Program-made: the position numbers and the translations under genes | The notes under the pieces: generated by a model | Database searches by the model: none | The model's input: only the letters and a program-made list of their open reading frames with translations | What the model was told of the DNA's origin: nothing | Shown: piece after piece, positions 45,705-53,530 of the stretch | How positions within the stretch are numbered: position 1 is the first letter of the stretch | How the letters are laid out: every line of letters begins with the position of its first letter | DNA from: Halopseudomonas pelagia CL-AP6 | GTDB taxonomy: Bacteria; Pseudomonadota; Gammaproteobacteria; Pseudomonadales; Pseudomonadaceae | DNA length: 64,000 bases | Direction of reading: 5' to 3' | Assembly: GCF_000410875.1 (NCBI RefSeq) | Contig: NZ_AROI01000002.1 | Location: forward strand, 62,001-126,000

Positions 45705-47513
45705 TTATTCGATTTCTATCAGAATCTCACCCGGATTGACCCGGTCACCCTTAGTGACGTTCACGGCCTTGACCGTGCCGCTGATCGCCGCCTGGATTTC
45801 GCTTTCCATCTTCATCGCTTCGCTGACCAGCACGCCCTGGCCGGCCTTGACCACATCGCCCACCGCCACCAGCACATCGACCACGTTACCGGGCATGCTG
45901 GTGGTCACGTGGCCGGGTTGGCTGGCCTGCTTGCGTTGGCTGCCGCCGTTGCCGCTGAAGGAACTCAGCGGCTCGAACACGGCCTCTTCGGGCATGCCGT
46001 CCAGGCTCAGGTAAAAATGCCGCTTGCCGTCACCCTTGACGCTCACGCCAGTGATGTCTACCCGGTAGCTCTCGCCATGCACGTCGATAATGAACTCGGT
46101 CGGCGCGCCGTCTTTGGCCATCGGCTTGCCCGGCGCGCCGGGCGCGGGCAGCAGTGCCTCGGGTTTGAGTGTACCGGCAGCACGCTCTTCGAGGAACTTG
46201 CGGCCAATGTCCGGGAACATGGCGTAGGTCAGCACATCTTCGTCAGATTCTGCAAGGCTACCCACTTCGGCCTTGAGTTTGTTCATCTCCGGTTTGATTA
46301 AGTCGGCCGGACGCACATCAATAACGGACTCGTTGCCGATGGCGCGGCGTTGCAGCTCGGCATTGACCTCGCCCGGGGCTTGGCCGTAACGGCCTTGCAA
46401 GTAAAGTTTTACCTCGTTAGTGATGGTCTTGTAGCGCTCGCCAGCCAGCACGTTGAACACCGCCTGGGTGCCGACAATCTGCGATGTGGGCGTTACCAGC
46501 GGCGGGAAGCCCAGGTCTGCACGCACGCGCGGAATCTCGTCAAAGACTTCCTGAATGCGGTCGAGGGCATTCTGCTCTTTCAACTGGTTGGCCAGGTTGG
46601 ACATCATGCCGCCGGGTACCTGATTGACTTGTACGCGGGTGTCCACGCCAGTGAAGTCACTTTCGAACTGGTGGTACTTTTTGCGCACGGCATGGAAATA
46701 CATGCCGATTTCCTGCAACAGCGCCAGATCCAGGCCAGTATCGAATGGCGTGCCGCGCAACGCGGCGACCATGGATTCGGTACCCGGATGGCTGGTGCCC
46801 CAGGCCATGCTGGAAATGGCCGTGTCGATATGATCCGCGCCGTTCTCGATCGCCTTGAGCTGGCACATGGCAGCGAGGCCGGCGGTGTCGTGTGAATGCA
46901 CAAAGACCGGCAGCGATTGCTCAGCCTTCAACGCCTTGACCAGTTCGCCGGTGGCATAGGGTGTGAGCAGGCCAGCCATATCCTTGATCGCCAGCGAGTC
47001 GCAGCCCAGCGCTTCCATGGCCTGGGCCTGCTTCACAAAGGCCTCGACCGTATGTACCGGGCTGGTGGTATAGGCAATGGTGCCCTGGGCATGCTTGCCG
47101 GCATCCTTGACCGCCTTGATCGAGGTCTCAAGATTACGCACATCGTTCATGGCGTCGAAGATGCGGAACACGTCGATGCCGTTGGCTGCGGCCTTGGCCA
47201 CGAAGGCACGCACAACGTCATCGCTGTAATGCCGATAGCCGAGCAGATTCTGCCCGCGCAAAAGCATCTGCAAGCGCGTGTTGGGCAGCGCTTCACGCAG
47301 TTGGCGCAGGCGCTCCCAGGGGTCTTCCTTGAGAAAGCGAATGCAGGCATCGAAAGTCGCGCCGCCCCAGACTTCCAGCGACCAGTAGCCGACCTGGTCG
47401 AGCTTGGCGCAGATCGGCAGCATGTCCTCGGTGCGCATGCGTGTGGCCAGCAATGACTGGTGGGCATCGCGCAGGACGGTGTCGGTGACGGTAATTTTGC
47501 GTGTGGTGCTCAT
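45705..47513 (-). CDS. pycB: Pyruvate carboxylase subunit B (carboxyltransferase and biotin carrier)
   Basis: Transfers CO2 from biotin to pyruvate to give oxaloacetate. 602 residues from ATG 47513 (MSTTRKITVTDTVLRDAHQS). It has a TIM-barrel carboxyltransferase with the metal site (TDTVLRDAHQS ... VHSHDTAG), a conserved carboxylase domain, a Gly/Ser/Gln linker and a biotinyl domain with Lys568 in EAMKME. Resembles oxaloacetate decarboxylase alpha, but the neighbouring biotin carboxylase and lack of beta/gamma membrane subunits favour pyruvate carboxylase. Confidence 0.93.
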   Translation of the reverse strand: MSTTRKITVTDTVLRDAHQSLLATRMRTEDMLPICAKLDQVGYWSLEVWGGATFDACIRFLKEDPWERLRQLREALPNTRLQMLLRGQNLLGYRHYSDDVVRAFVAKAAANGIDVFRIFDAMNDVRNLETSIKAVKDAGKHAQGTIAYTTSPVHTVEAFVKQAQAMEALGCDSLAIKDMAGLLTPYATGELVKALKAEQSLPVFVHSHDTAGLAAMCQLKAIENGADHIDTAISSMAWGTSHPGTESMVAALRGTPFDTGLDLALLQEIGMYFHAVRKKYHQFESDFTGVDTRVQVNQVPGGMMSNLANQLKEQNALDRIQEVFDEIPRVRADLGFPPLVTPTSQIVGTQAVFNVLAGERYKTITNEVKLYLQGRYGQAPGEVNAELQRRAIGNESVIDVRPADLIKPEMNKLKAEVGSLAESDEDVLTYAMFPDIGRKFLEERAAGTLKPEALLPAPGAPGKPMAKDGAPTEFIIDVHGESYRVDITGVSVKGDGKRHFYLSLDGMPEEAVFEPLSSFSGNGGSQRKQASQPGHVTTSMPGNVVDVLVAVGDVVKAGQGVLVSEAMKMESEIQAAISGTVKAVNVTKGDRVNPGEILIEIE

Positions 47514-47571
47514 CATCTGTTCCTCGTTAGCTGCAAGCTGATCGTTATGCTCTTGCAGCTTGCCGCTGTGT

Positions 47572-48987
47572 TTATAGTCCCGCATGCGCTGCGATGGCGG
47601 TGGCGATGGCCAGAGCGAGCTCTTCGGGTTTGCGTTTTACCGAGTAGCGCGTCAGTTCGGGGTGTGCTTCAACGAAGCTGGTGTCGAATACGCCCGAGCG
47701 AAATTCGTTATTCCGCAAAATCTCCTGGTAGTAGGCGGTCGTGGTTTTCACCCCCTGCAGGCGCATGTCGTCCAGCGCGCGCAGGCCGCGATCCAGCGCT
47801 TCTTCCCAGGTCAGCGCCCAGACAATCAGCTTCAGGCACATGGAGTCGTAATAGGGTGGGATGCTGTAGCCGGTGTAGATCGCCGTGTCCACCCGTACGC
47901 CAGGGCCGCCGGGTGCGTAATAGCGGGTGATCTTGCCGAACGAGGGCAAGAAATCGTTCTTCGGATCTTCGGCATTGATGCGGAACTGGATGGCGAAGCC
48001 GCGATGCTGAATGTCCTCCTGCTTGACCGACAGCGGTAACCCCGAGGCAATGCGGATTTGCTCACGGACGATATCAATACCGGTGATCTGCTCGGTGATG
48101 GTGTGTTCGACCTGAACGCGGGTATTCATTTCCATGAAATACACCTCGCCCTCGGCGAGCAGAAATTCCACCGTACCGGCATTCTCGTAGCCGACGGCCT
48201 GAGCAGCCTTGACTGACAGATTACCAATGTAGGCGCGTTGTTCCGGGGTCAGCTGCGGGCTGGGGGCGATTTCAATCAGCTTCTGGTTGCGGCGTTGGAT
48301 CGAGCAGTCGCGCTCGAACAGGTGCACGGTATTGCCCTGGCTATCGGCGAGGATCTGCGCTTCGATATGCTTGGGATTAACGATGCATTTTTCCAGAAAC
48401 ACGTCGGCCGAGCCGAATGCCTTGGTCGCTTCGGAGATCACCCGTGGCCAGGCCTGCTCCAGCTCAGAGGGGCTGTTGCAACGGCGAATGCCGCGGCCGC
48501 CGCCACCCGAGGTGGCCTTGAGCATGATCGGGTAGCCGACACGCTCGGCTTCGCTCAGGGCGTCGGCAAGATCCGCCAGATTGCCCTCGGTGCCGGGTGT
48601 CACGGGCACGCCGGCTTTGATCATGCTGCGCCGGGCTTCGGTCTTGTCGCCCATGCGGCGAATGACCTCACCGCTGGGGCCGATAAACTTGATGCCGCGT
48701 TCCGCGCAGATATCCGCCAGCTCGGCGTTTTCGGAGAGAAAACCATAACCTGGGTGCAGGGCATCGCAGCCGGTCTGCACCGCCAGATTGACCAGCTGAC
48801 GGGCATTCAGATAGCCAGCCAGAGGGTCGCTACCCAGGTTGTAGGACTCGTCGGCGCGTTTGACATGCAGTGCATAACGGTCAGCTTCGGAGTAGATGGC
48901 CACCGAACGAATGCCCATTTCCGCGCAAGCGCGAACGATACGTACGGCAATTTCCCCGCGGTTGGCGATAAGAATTTTCTTGATCAC
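47572..48987 (-). CDS. pycA: Pyruvate carboxylase subunit A (biotin carboxylase)
   Basis: ATP- and bicarbonate-dependent carboxylation of biotin. 471 residues from a GTG start at 48987 with AGAGGA upstream. The domains are a biotin carboxylase N-domain (ILIANRGEIAVRI), ATP-grasp (KATSGGGGRGIRR) and a C-domain with EMNTRVQVEHTITE. Separated from pycB by 58 bases. Divergent from a LysR gene, as in other pseudomonads. Confidence 0.94.
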   Translation of the reverse strand: MIKKILIANRGEIAVRIVRACAEMGIRSVAIYSEADRYALHVKRADESYNLGSDPLAGYLNARQLVNLAVQTGCDALHPGYGFLSENAELADICAERGIKFIGPSGEVIRRMGDKTEARRSMIKAGVPVTPGTEGNLADLADALSEAERVGYPIMLKATSGGGGRGIRRCNSPSELEQAWPRVISEATKAFGSADVFLEKCIVNPKHIEAQILADSQGNTVHLFERDCSIQRRNQKLIEIAPSPQLTPEQRAYIGNLSVKAAQAVGYENAGTVEFLLAEGEVYFMEMNTRVQVEHTITEQITGIDIVREQIRIASGLPLSVKQEDIQHRGFAIQFRINAEDPKNDFLPSFGKITRYYAPGGPGVRVDTAIYTGYSIPPYYDSMCLKLIVWALTWEEALDRGLRALDDMRLQGVKTTTAYYQEILRNNEFRSGVFDTSFVEAHPELTRYSVKRKPEELALAIATAIAAHAGL

Positions 48988-49071
48988 GGCCGCTGTCCTC
49001 TTGGTGGTGATCGGATAGCTTTACGCTACGCCTCCATTGCGCCGAAGAAAAATGAATAATAATGACCTTGA

Positions 49072-49091
49072 GTATAAGTAATAACTTATAC
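49072..49091. promoter_or_regulatory. Probable LysR-type operator
   Basis: GTATAAGT, AATA, ACTTATAC: a perfect 8-4-8 dyad in the divergent pycA/lysR gap. It contains the T-N11-A pattern of LysR-family sites and lies 45 bases before the regulator gene. Confidence 0.65.
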
Positions 49092-49135
49092 ATGCTGGCG
49101 CAAACTCGATTCCTTCTCGTTCAGGGTAGTCCAGC

Positions 49136-50077
49136 ATGCGCAAATCTCTCTATCGCCTGACCTTGCGTCAGATGCAGGTTTTTCAGGCGGTGTGCCGTAG
49201 CCTCTCGTATAGCCGGGCAGCGGAGGAAATGTCGTTGACCCAATCGGCGGTGAGCCAGCAGATTCGCCAACTGGAAGAGTTGGTCGGGCAAGGGCTGTTT
49301 GAGTACGTCGGCAAAAAGCTCTATATGACCGAGGCCGCCGACAGCCTGCTACAGGCCAGTGGCGATATTTTTGCCCGCCTGGACAGCCTGGACATGAGTT
49401 TGACGACCCTGCAAGGCAGTCTGCAGGGTGAGTTGCGCCTGGCGGTGGTCAGCAGCATTCAGTATCTGACTCCGCATCTTTTAGCCGCTTTTCGGCAATG
49501 TTACCCCCAGGTCAGCTTTCGGCTGGAGGTTACACGACGTTCACAGGTGATACAGCGGTTACAGGATAACCAGGACGATGTCGTGCTGATGGGCCTGGTG
49601 CCAGAGGATCGGGCGCTGGAGTTTTTCCCGTTCTTGGACAACGCGATTATTGCGGTGGCTGCACCTAGTCATGCTCTGGCAGATCGAGGCTCGCTCGCGC
49701 TGGCCGAACTCGAAACCCAGTGCGTATTGCAGCGTGAGCCGGGCTCGGGTACGCGCAAGGCCTGTGACGATTTCTTCGTGCAGCGCCGGGTCCATCCGCA
49801 GCACGCCATGCAAATGGGCTCAGGCGAAAGTATGATACAGGGCGCGGCGGCTGGGTTGGGCATAGCGCTGGTGTCCGAGCATTCTGCAGCAGCTTTTTTG
49901 CGCAACGGCGATCTGGTACGCCTGAATTTCACCGATCTGCCGCTGTATCGCAGCTGGTGCGCGGTGCATGCTCGCGGTAAAAGGATGAGCCCGGTGGCCG
50001 ATGCCTTTCTGCGTTTTCTGCGCGAGGAGCGAGCGGGCATTAAAAAGATCGCCGCCCGCTTTACGGTGAAAGGCTAG
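49136..50077 (+). CDS. LysR family regulator, divergent from pycA
   Basis: 313 residues with an N-terminal winged HTH (about 8-67: LRQMQVFQAVCRSLSYSRAAEEM, TQSAVSQQIRQLE) and a periplasmic-binding-like effector domain. The position and orientation match the LysR gene beside pycAB of P. aeruginosa (PA5437, from memory). It probably controls pyruvate carboxylase and perhaps sbtA; effector unknown. Confidence 0.88.
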   Translation: MRKSLYRLTLRQMQVFQAVCRSLSYSRAAEEMSLTQSAVSQQIRQLEELVGQGLFEYVGKKLYMTEAADSLLQASGDIFARLDSLDMSLTTLQGSLQGELRLAVVSSIQYLTPHLLAAFRQCYPQVSFRLEVTRRSQVIQRLQDNQDDVVLMGLVPEDRALEFFPFLDNAIIAVAAPSHALADRGSLALAELETQCVLQREPGSGTRKACDDFFVQRRVHPQHAMQMGSGESMIQGAAAGLGIALVSEHSAAAFLRNGDLVRLNFTDLPLYRSWCAVHARGKRMSPVADAFLRFLREERAGIKKIAARFTVKG

Positions 50078-50120
50078 TTGAGCCGCTGCGGGTGGCGGGG
50101 AAGATCTCATTAACAATATT

Positions 50121-50139
50121 GCGAATCATTATCGTTATC
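50121..50139. promoter_or_regulatory. Fur box upstream of the FecI-type gene
   Basis: GCGAATCATTATCGTTATC, reverse complement GATAACGATAATGATTCGC: close to the 19-bp Fur consensus, 43 bases before the sigma factor start. Iron repression of the downstream locus is expected. Confidence 0.85.
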
Positions 50140-50181
50140 AGTAGTATCTGAAGGCTCAGCCATTCAATGTGAGCCACGTCC

Positions 50182-50682
50182 ATGCTGTCAGCGGCACAAC
50201 CTACTCTCGATCGACTTTATACCAGCCACAGCCATTGGTTGAAGGCGGTGGTCTACCGCCGAGTGGGTTGTGCAGAAATCTCTGCAGATCTGGTGCAGGA
50301 TGTGTTTATGCGCCTACTCGGAAAGGCCAGCATCCCAGTCATGGACGAGCCCCGCGCCTATCTGGCACGCATTGCCCACGGGCTATTGGTCGATTACCGG
50401 CGACGGCAGGCGCTGGAGCGGGCCTGGCTGGAGAGTCTGGCGTCGTTGCCAGAAGCCGATATGCCCTCGCCTGAAGAACACCTGCAGATTGTCGAGGCGC
50501 TGGCGCGCATCGACGCATTGCTCGACGGCCTCAACCCCCGGGTACGCAGAGTGTTTTTGCTCTCCCGGCTGGAAGGTAGAAGTTACCCGCTGATAGCCGA
50601 GCAGCTAAGCGTATCCCTGAGTACGGTGGAAAAGGACATGGCTCAAGCCCTGCGCCACTGTTATCAGGTTCTGATGGGCTAA
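50182..50682 (+). CDS. FecI-type ECF sigma factor
   Basis: Iron-starvation ECF sigma factor, 166 residues. Region 2 spans about 8-78 (LVQDVFMRLLGK, LARIAHGLLVDYRRR) and region 4 about 102-158 (LNPRVRRVFLLSRLEGRSYPLIA, then LSVSLSTVEKDMAQALRHC). A Fur box precedes it. A truncated FecR and two siderophore receptors follow. The usual target is a promoter in front of the receptor gene; I could not fix one. Confidence 0.9.
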   Translation: MLSAAQPTLDRLYTSHSHWLKAVVYRRVGCAEISADLVQDVFMRLLGKASIPVMDEPRAYLARIAHGLLVDYRRRQALERAWLESLASLPEADMPSPEEHLQIVEALARIDALLDGLNPRVRRVFLLSRLEGRSYPLIAEQLSVSLSTVEKDMAQALRHCYQVLMG

Positions 50683-50686
50683 CCTC

Positions 50687-51160
50687 ATGAGCGCTGGGCA
50701 CGAGAATCACGACATTCCCGAGCAGGTGTTGGAGCAGGCGATTACCTGGGCGGTCGCTCTGGGCGCTGATGGCGTGGAAGCCGCCAAGCGCCATGCGTTT
50801 GAGCAGTGGCTGCAGGCGCATTCGTTACATCGCACCGCCTGGCAACGGTTGCAACTGATCGAAAGCGAGTTTGCCGGGGTGCGCAGATGTCAGTCTGAAG
50901 GAAAGCGAGTCTTGCTGGATGTGGTGCAGCACCGCAAGCGCCGGCCAGGCTTGGGGGTTAGTACGGCGGGCCTGTTGATACTGGTCCTGTTGCTGGCCAT
51001 TCCCTATGCCAGCCGCCCACAGACAAGCGCTGGTACGCCAGAAAGCGGCCAACTGAGCCAGACACCAGCGGCGTGGTCCTGCGCAATCTTGCGTGGCATG
51101 GCTAGCCTTCGGCCGTCCGTAGACGGCATCTGTCAATACCCTCGCGCCTGCAGGGGTTGA
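50687..51160 (+). pseudogene. FecR anti-sigma/sigma regulator, periplasmic domain missing
   Basis: The first 110 residues are a good FecR start: a DUF4880-type cytoplasmic domain with the conserved tryptophans (ITWAV, FEQWLQ, TAWQRL) and one membrane helix (about 90-108). After that only about 45 unrelated residues follow to a stop at 51158. The FecR domain (near 190 residues) and C-terminal signalling part are absent in all frames before the receptor gene. The gap is too short to hold them, so an internal deletion is inferred. In FecR of E. coli the N-terminal part alone activates FecI without signal, so this fragment may be functional. Confidence 0.8.
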
Positions 51161-51266
51161 GAGGGCGGCTGACGTCGGAACAGCGGCTGGCCTCTGCAAA
51201 AGCTTTACGGGTTTGCGCTGCTCGCTCGGCAAAGGGGTAATCATTTCTATGCCGAGGGTTAAATCC

Positions 51267-53465
51267 ATGTCACATCCGCCGCGTCGCGCTCACGTCCTTG
51301 CCCGCTATTCTCTGTTGTCCCTGAGCGTCAGTCTGGCTGCTGCTGGTGTCGCGCCAGCCTGGGCCCAGGGTCAGGCTGGGCAGAGCATGCAGCATGATGA
51401 ATCCATTACGCTCGAACCGGTCACCGTGACCGCTGAAGCGGGAAAGACCCCTATCACCGAAGGCACCGAGTCCTACACCACCGATTCGATGAACACCGCC
51501 ACCCGGCTTTCCCTGCCGATCCGTCACACCCCGCAGTCCGTCTCGGTGGTCACTCGCCAGATGATCGATGATATGGCGCTGGAGTCCATCACCGATGTGG
51601 TCAACGTCACCACCGGTGTAACCTCCAAGGCGCTCGACAGTTCGCGCAGCGGCTTCGCGGCACGGGGGTTCGATATCACCAATCTGCAGATCGACGGCGT
51701 ACCGACCACCTGGAGCAGTGGCTGGGCCGCAGGCGAGACCGACATGGATACGCTGATCTATGATCGGGTCGAGATCGTACGGGGTGCCACCGGTCTGGTC
51801 ACTGGTGCAGGCAATCCTTCGGCCGCGATCAATCTGGTCAGAAAACGCGCCGACAGCAAAGTTTTCACTGGCTCGGTCAGTGGTCAGGTGGGCTCCTGGG
51901 ATCGCTATCAGGGGACGATGGATGTATCCGCTGCACTGAATGAAAGCGGTAGCGTAAGAGGCCGGGTAGTCGGCAGTTACCTGGAGGAAGATTCCTTCGT
52001 GGATCTGGCTGCGAACGAAAAATCGGTTCTGTTCGGCACGCTGGGTATCGACCTGACAGACAACACCCAGCTCAATCTGGGTGCCAGCTATCAGGAGAAT
52101 AGCCCGACGGGGTCGATGTGGGGCGGCTTGCCGACCTGGTTCAGTGATGGCACGCGGACTGACTGGAGTCGCTCCAAGACCACCGCCGCCGACTGGACGG
52201 AGTGGGCCTCCAAGCACAGTACCTATTACGCCAATATCGAGCATTCGTTTGATTCAGGTACCAAGCTCTATGCGGCCTACAGCAGAAGCGTCAATGAAGG
52301 TGACCTGCGTTTATTGTATCTGTCTGGTGCTCCCGACAAGACTACCGGGCTGGGCATGAGCGCCAGCCCGACCTGGTATGACGTCAAGCGCGAGCAGGAC
52401 AATCTGGACCTGTACGCTACCACGCCTTTCCAATTTGGCGGCCGGTCCCACGAGGTGACGGTGGGCCTTATGCATAGCAAACAGGAGCTGATTACGGACA
52501 ACCGCGCGCGTCTGAGCGTCCCGGCAGTGGGTAACTATTACCAATGGGATGGTTCCTATGCCGAGCCTCAATGGGGCCCTTCACGCACCTACACGACGCA
52601 GGATACCGAACAACTGGGCGCTTACGCTGTCGCTCGCCTCAGGCTGGCCGATCCGCTGCAATTGATTATCGGCAGCCGGATAAGCAACTGGGAAACCAGC
52701 GGCACGAAATGGGATGGCACAGGTTACGAGTTCGAGCATGATAAGGAGCTGACACCCTATGCTGGGTTGATCTATGACATCAACGACCAGTATTCCGCCT
52801 ACGTTAGCTACTCGGAAATCTTCAACCCGCAAGATTACCAGGATCGCAATGGCGACTACCTCGATCCGCTGGAAGGCCAGAACTACGAAGCAGGGCTCAA
52901 GGCCGAGTATTTCGGCGGGCGCCTGAACGCCGCGCTCGCGCTGTTCCGTATTGAACAGGACAACCTGGCTCAGCCGGATGTTGGTCAGGTAGTTCCAGGT
53001 GGTATCGCTCAGGCTTACTACCCCGCACAGGGCACCACCAGCAACGGCTATGAGATCGAGCTGTCAGGGGCCTTATCCGACAACTGGAATCTGCTGGTCG
53101 GCTGGGCCCAGTTCAGCGCCAAGGATGCCGACGGTGAATACGTCAACACCCGCTTCCCACGGCGCACTGCCAACCTGTTCAGCACCTATCGCATCAATCG
53201 GTTGACGCTCGGTGCCGGGTTGAACTGGGAGGATAGCAATTACACCCGTGCCAACAACCCCCTCGGGCAATCGGAAAAACTCGAGCAGGATGCCTACGCC
53301 CTGGTCAACGTCATGGCCCGCTATCAGATCAGTGACGAGCTCAGCGCCCAGTTGAATATCGACAATCTACTGGATGAGAAGTACTACAGCCAGATCGGCT
53401 TCTACAGCCAGTACGCCTTTGGCGCCCCTAGACACAGCAAACTCACAGTCAAATACAGCTTCTGA
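51267..53465 (+). CDS. TonB-dependent siderophore receptor 1 (FhuE-like)
   Basis: Outer-membrane ferric-siderophore receptor, 732 residues from ATG 51267 (GAGG upstream; 51249 is an alternative). Signal peptide ends AWA at about residue 33. A TonB-box-like ESITLEPVTVTAE follows at once, then the plug (TPQSVSVVTRQMIDD, IYDRVEIVRGATGL, GNPSAAINLVRKR) and a 22-strand barrel ending in Phe (KLTVKYSF). There is no N-terminal STN signalling domain even though a FecI gene lies upstream. Ligand unknown; hydroxamate type suspected from FhuE likeness. Confidence 0.93.
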   Translation: MSHPPRRAHVLARYSLLSLSVSLAAAGVAPAWAQGQAGQSMQHDESITLEPVTVTAEAGKTPITEGTESYTTDSMNTATRLSLPIRHTPQSVSVVTRQMIDDMALESITDVVNVTTGVTSKALDSSRSGFAARGFDITNLQIDGVPTTWSSGWAAGETDMDTLIYDRVEIVRGATGLVTGAGNPSAAINLVRKRADSKVFTGSVSGQVGSWDRYQGTMDVSAALNESGSVRGRVVGSYLEEDSFVDLAANEKSVLFGTLGIDLTDNTQLNLGASYQENSPTGSMWGGLPTWFSDGTRTDWSRSKTTAADWTEWASKHSTYYANIEHSFDSGTKLYAAYSRSVNEGDLRLLYLSGAPDKTTGLGMSASPTWYDVKREQDNLDLYATTPFQFGGRSHEVTVGLMHSKQELITDNRARLSVPAVGNYYQWDGSYAEPQWGPSRTYTTQDTEQLGAYAVARLRLADPLQLIIGSRISNWETSGTKWDGTGYEFEHDKELTPYAGLIYDINDQYSAYVSYSEIFNPQDYQDRNGDYLDPLEGQNYEAGLKAEYFGGRLNAALALFRIEQDNLAQPDVGQVVPGGIAQAYYPAQGTTSNGYEIELSGALSDNWNLLVGWAQFSAKDADGEYVNTRFPRRTANLFSTYRINRLTLGAGLNWEDSNYTRANNPLGQSEKLEQDAYALVNVMARYQISDELSAQLNIDNLLDEKYYSQIGFYSQYAFGAPRHSKLTVKYSF

Positions 53466-53530
53466 TAAACGCGGACTTTTCAGCGTCAGCGTGACCCGGC
53501 ATCGAGACTTTTGGAAAACGGAGATCCATC

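Noticed and set aside
51270-52244. 324-codon minus-strand open frame opposite receptor 1
   Set aside because: Same reason: low-complexity Gly/Arg/His-rich shadow of a real receptor.
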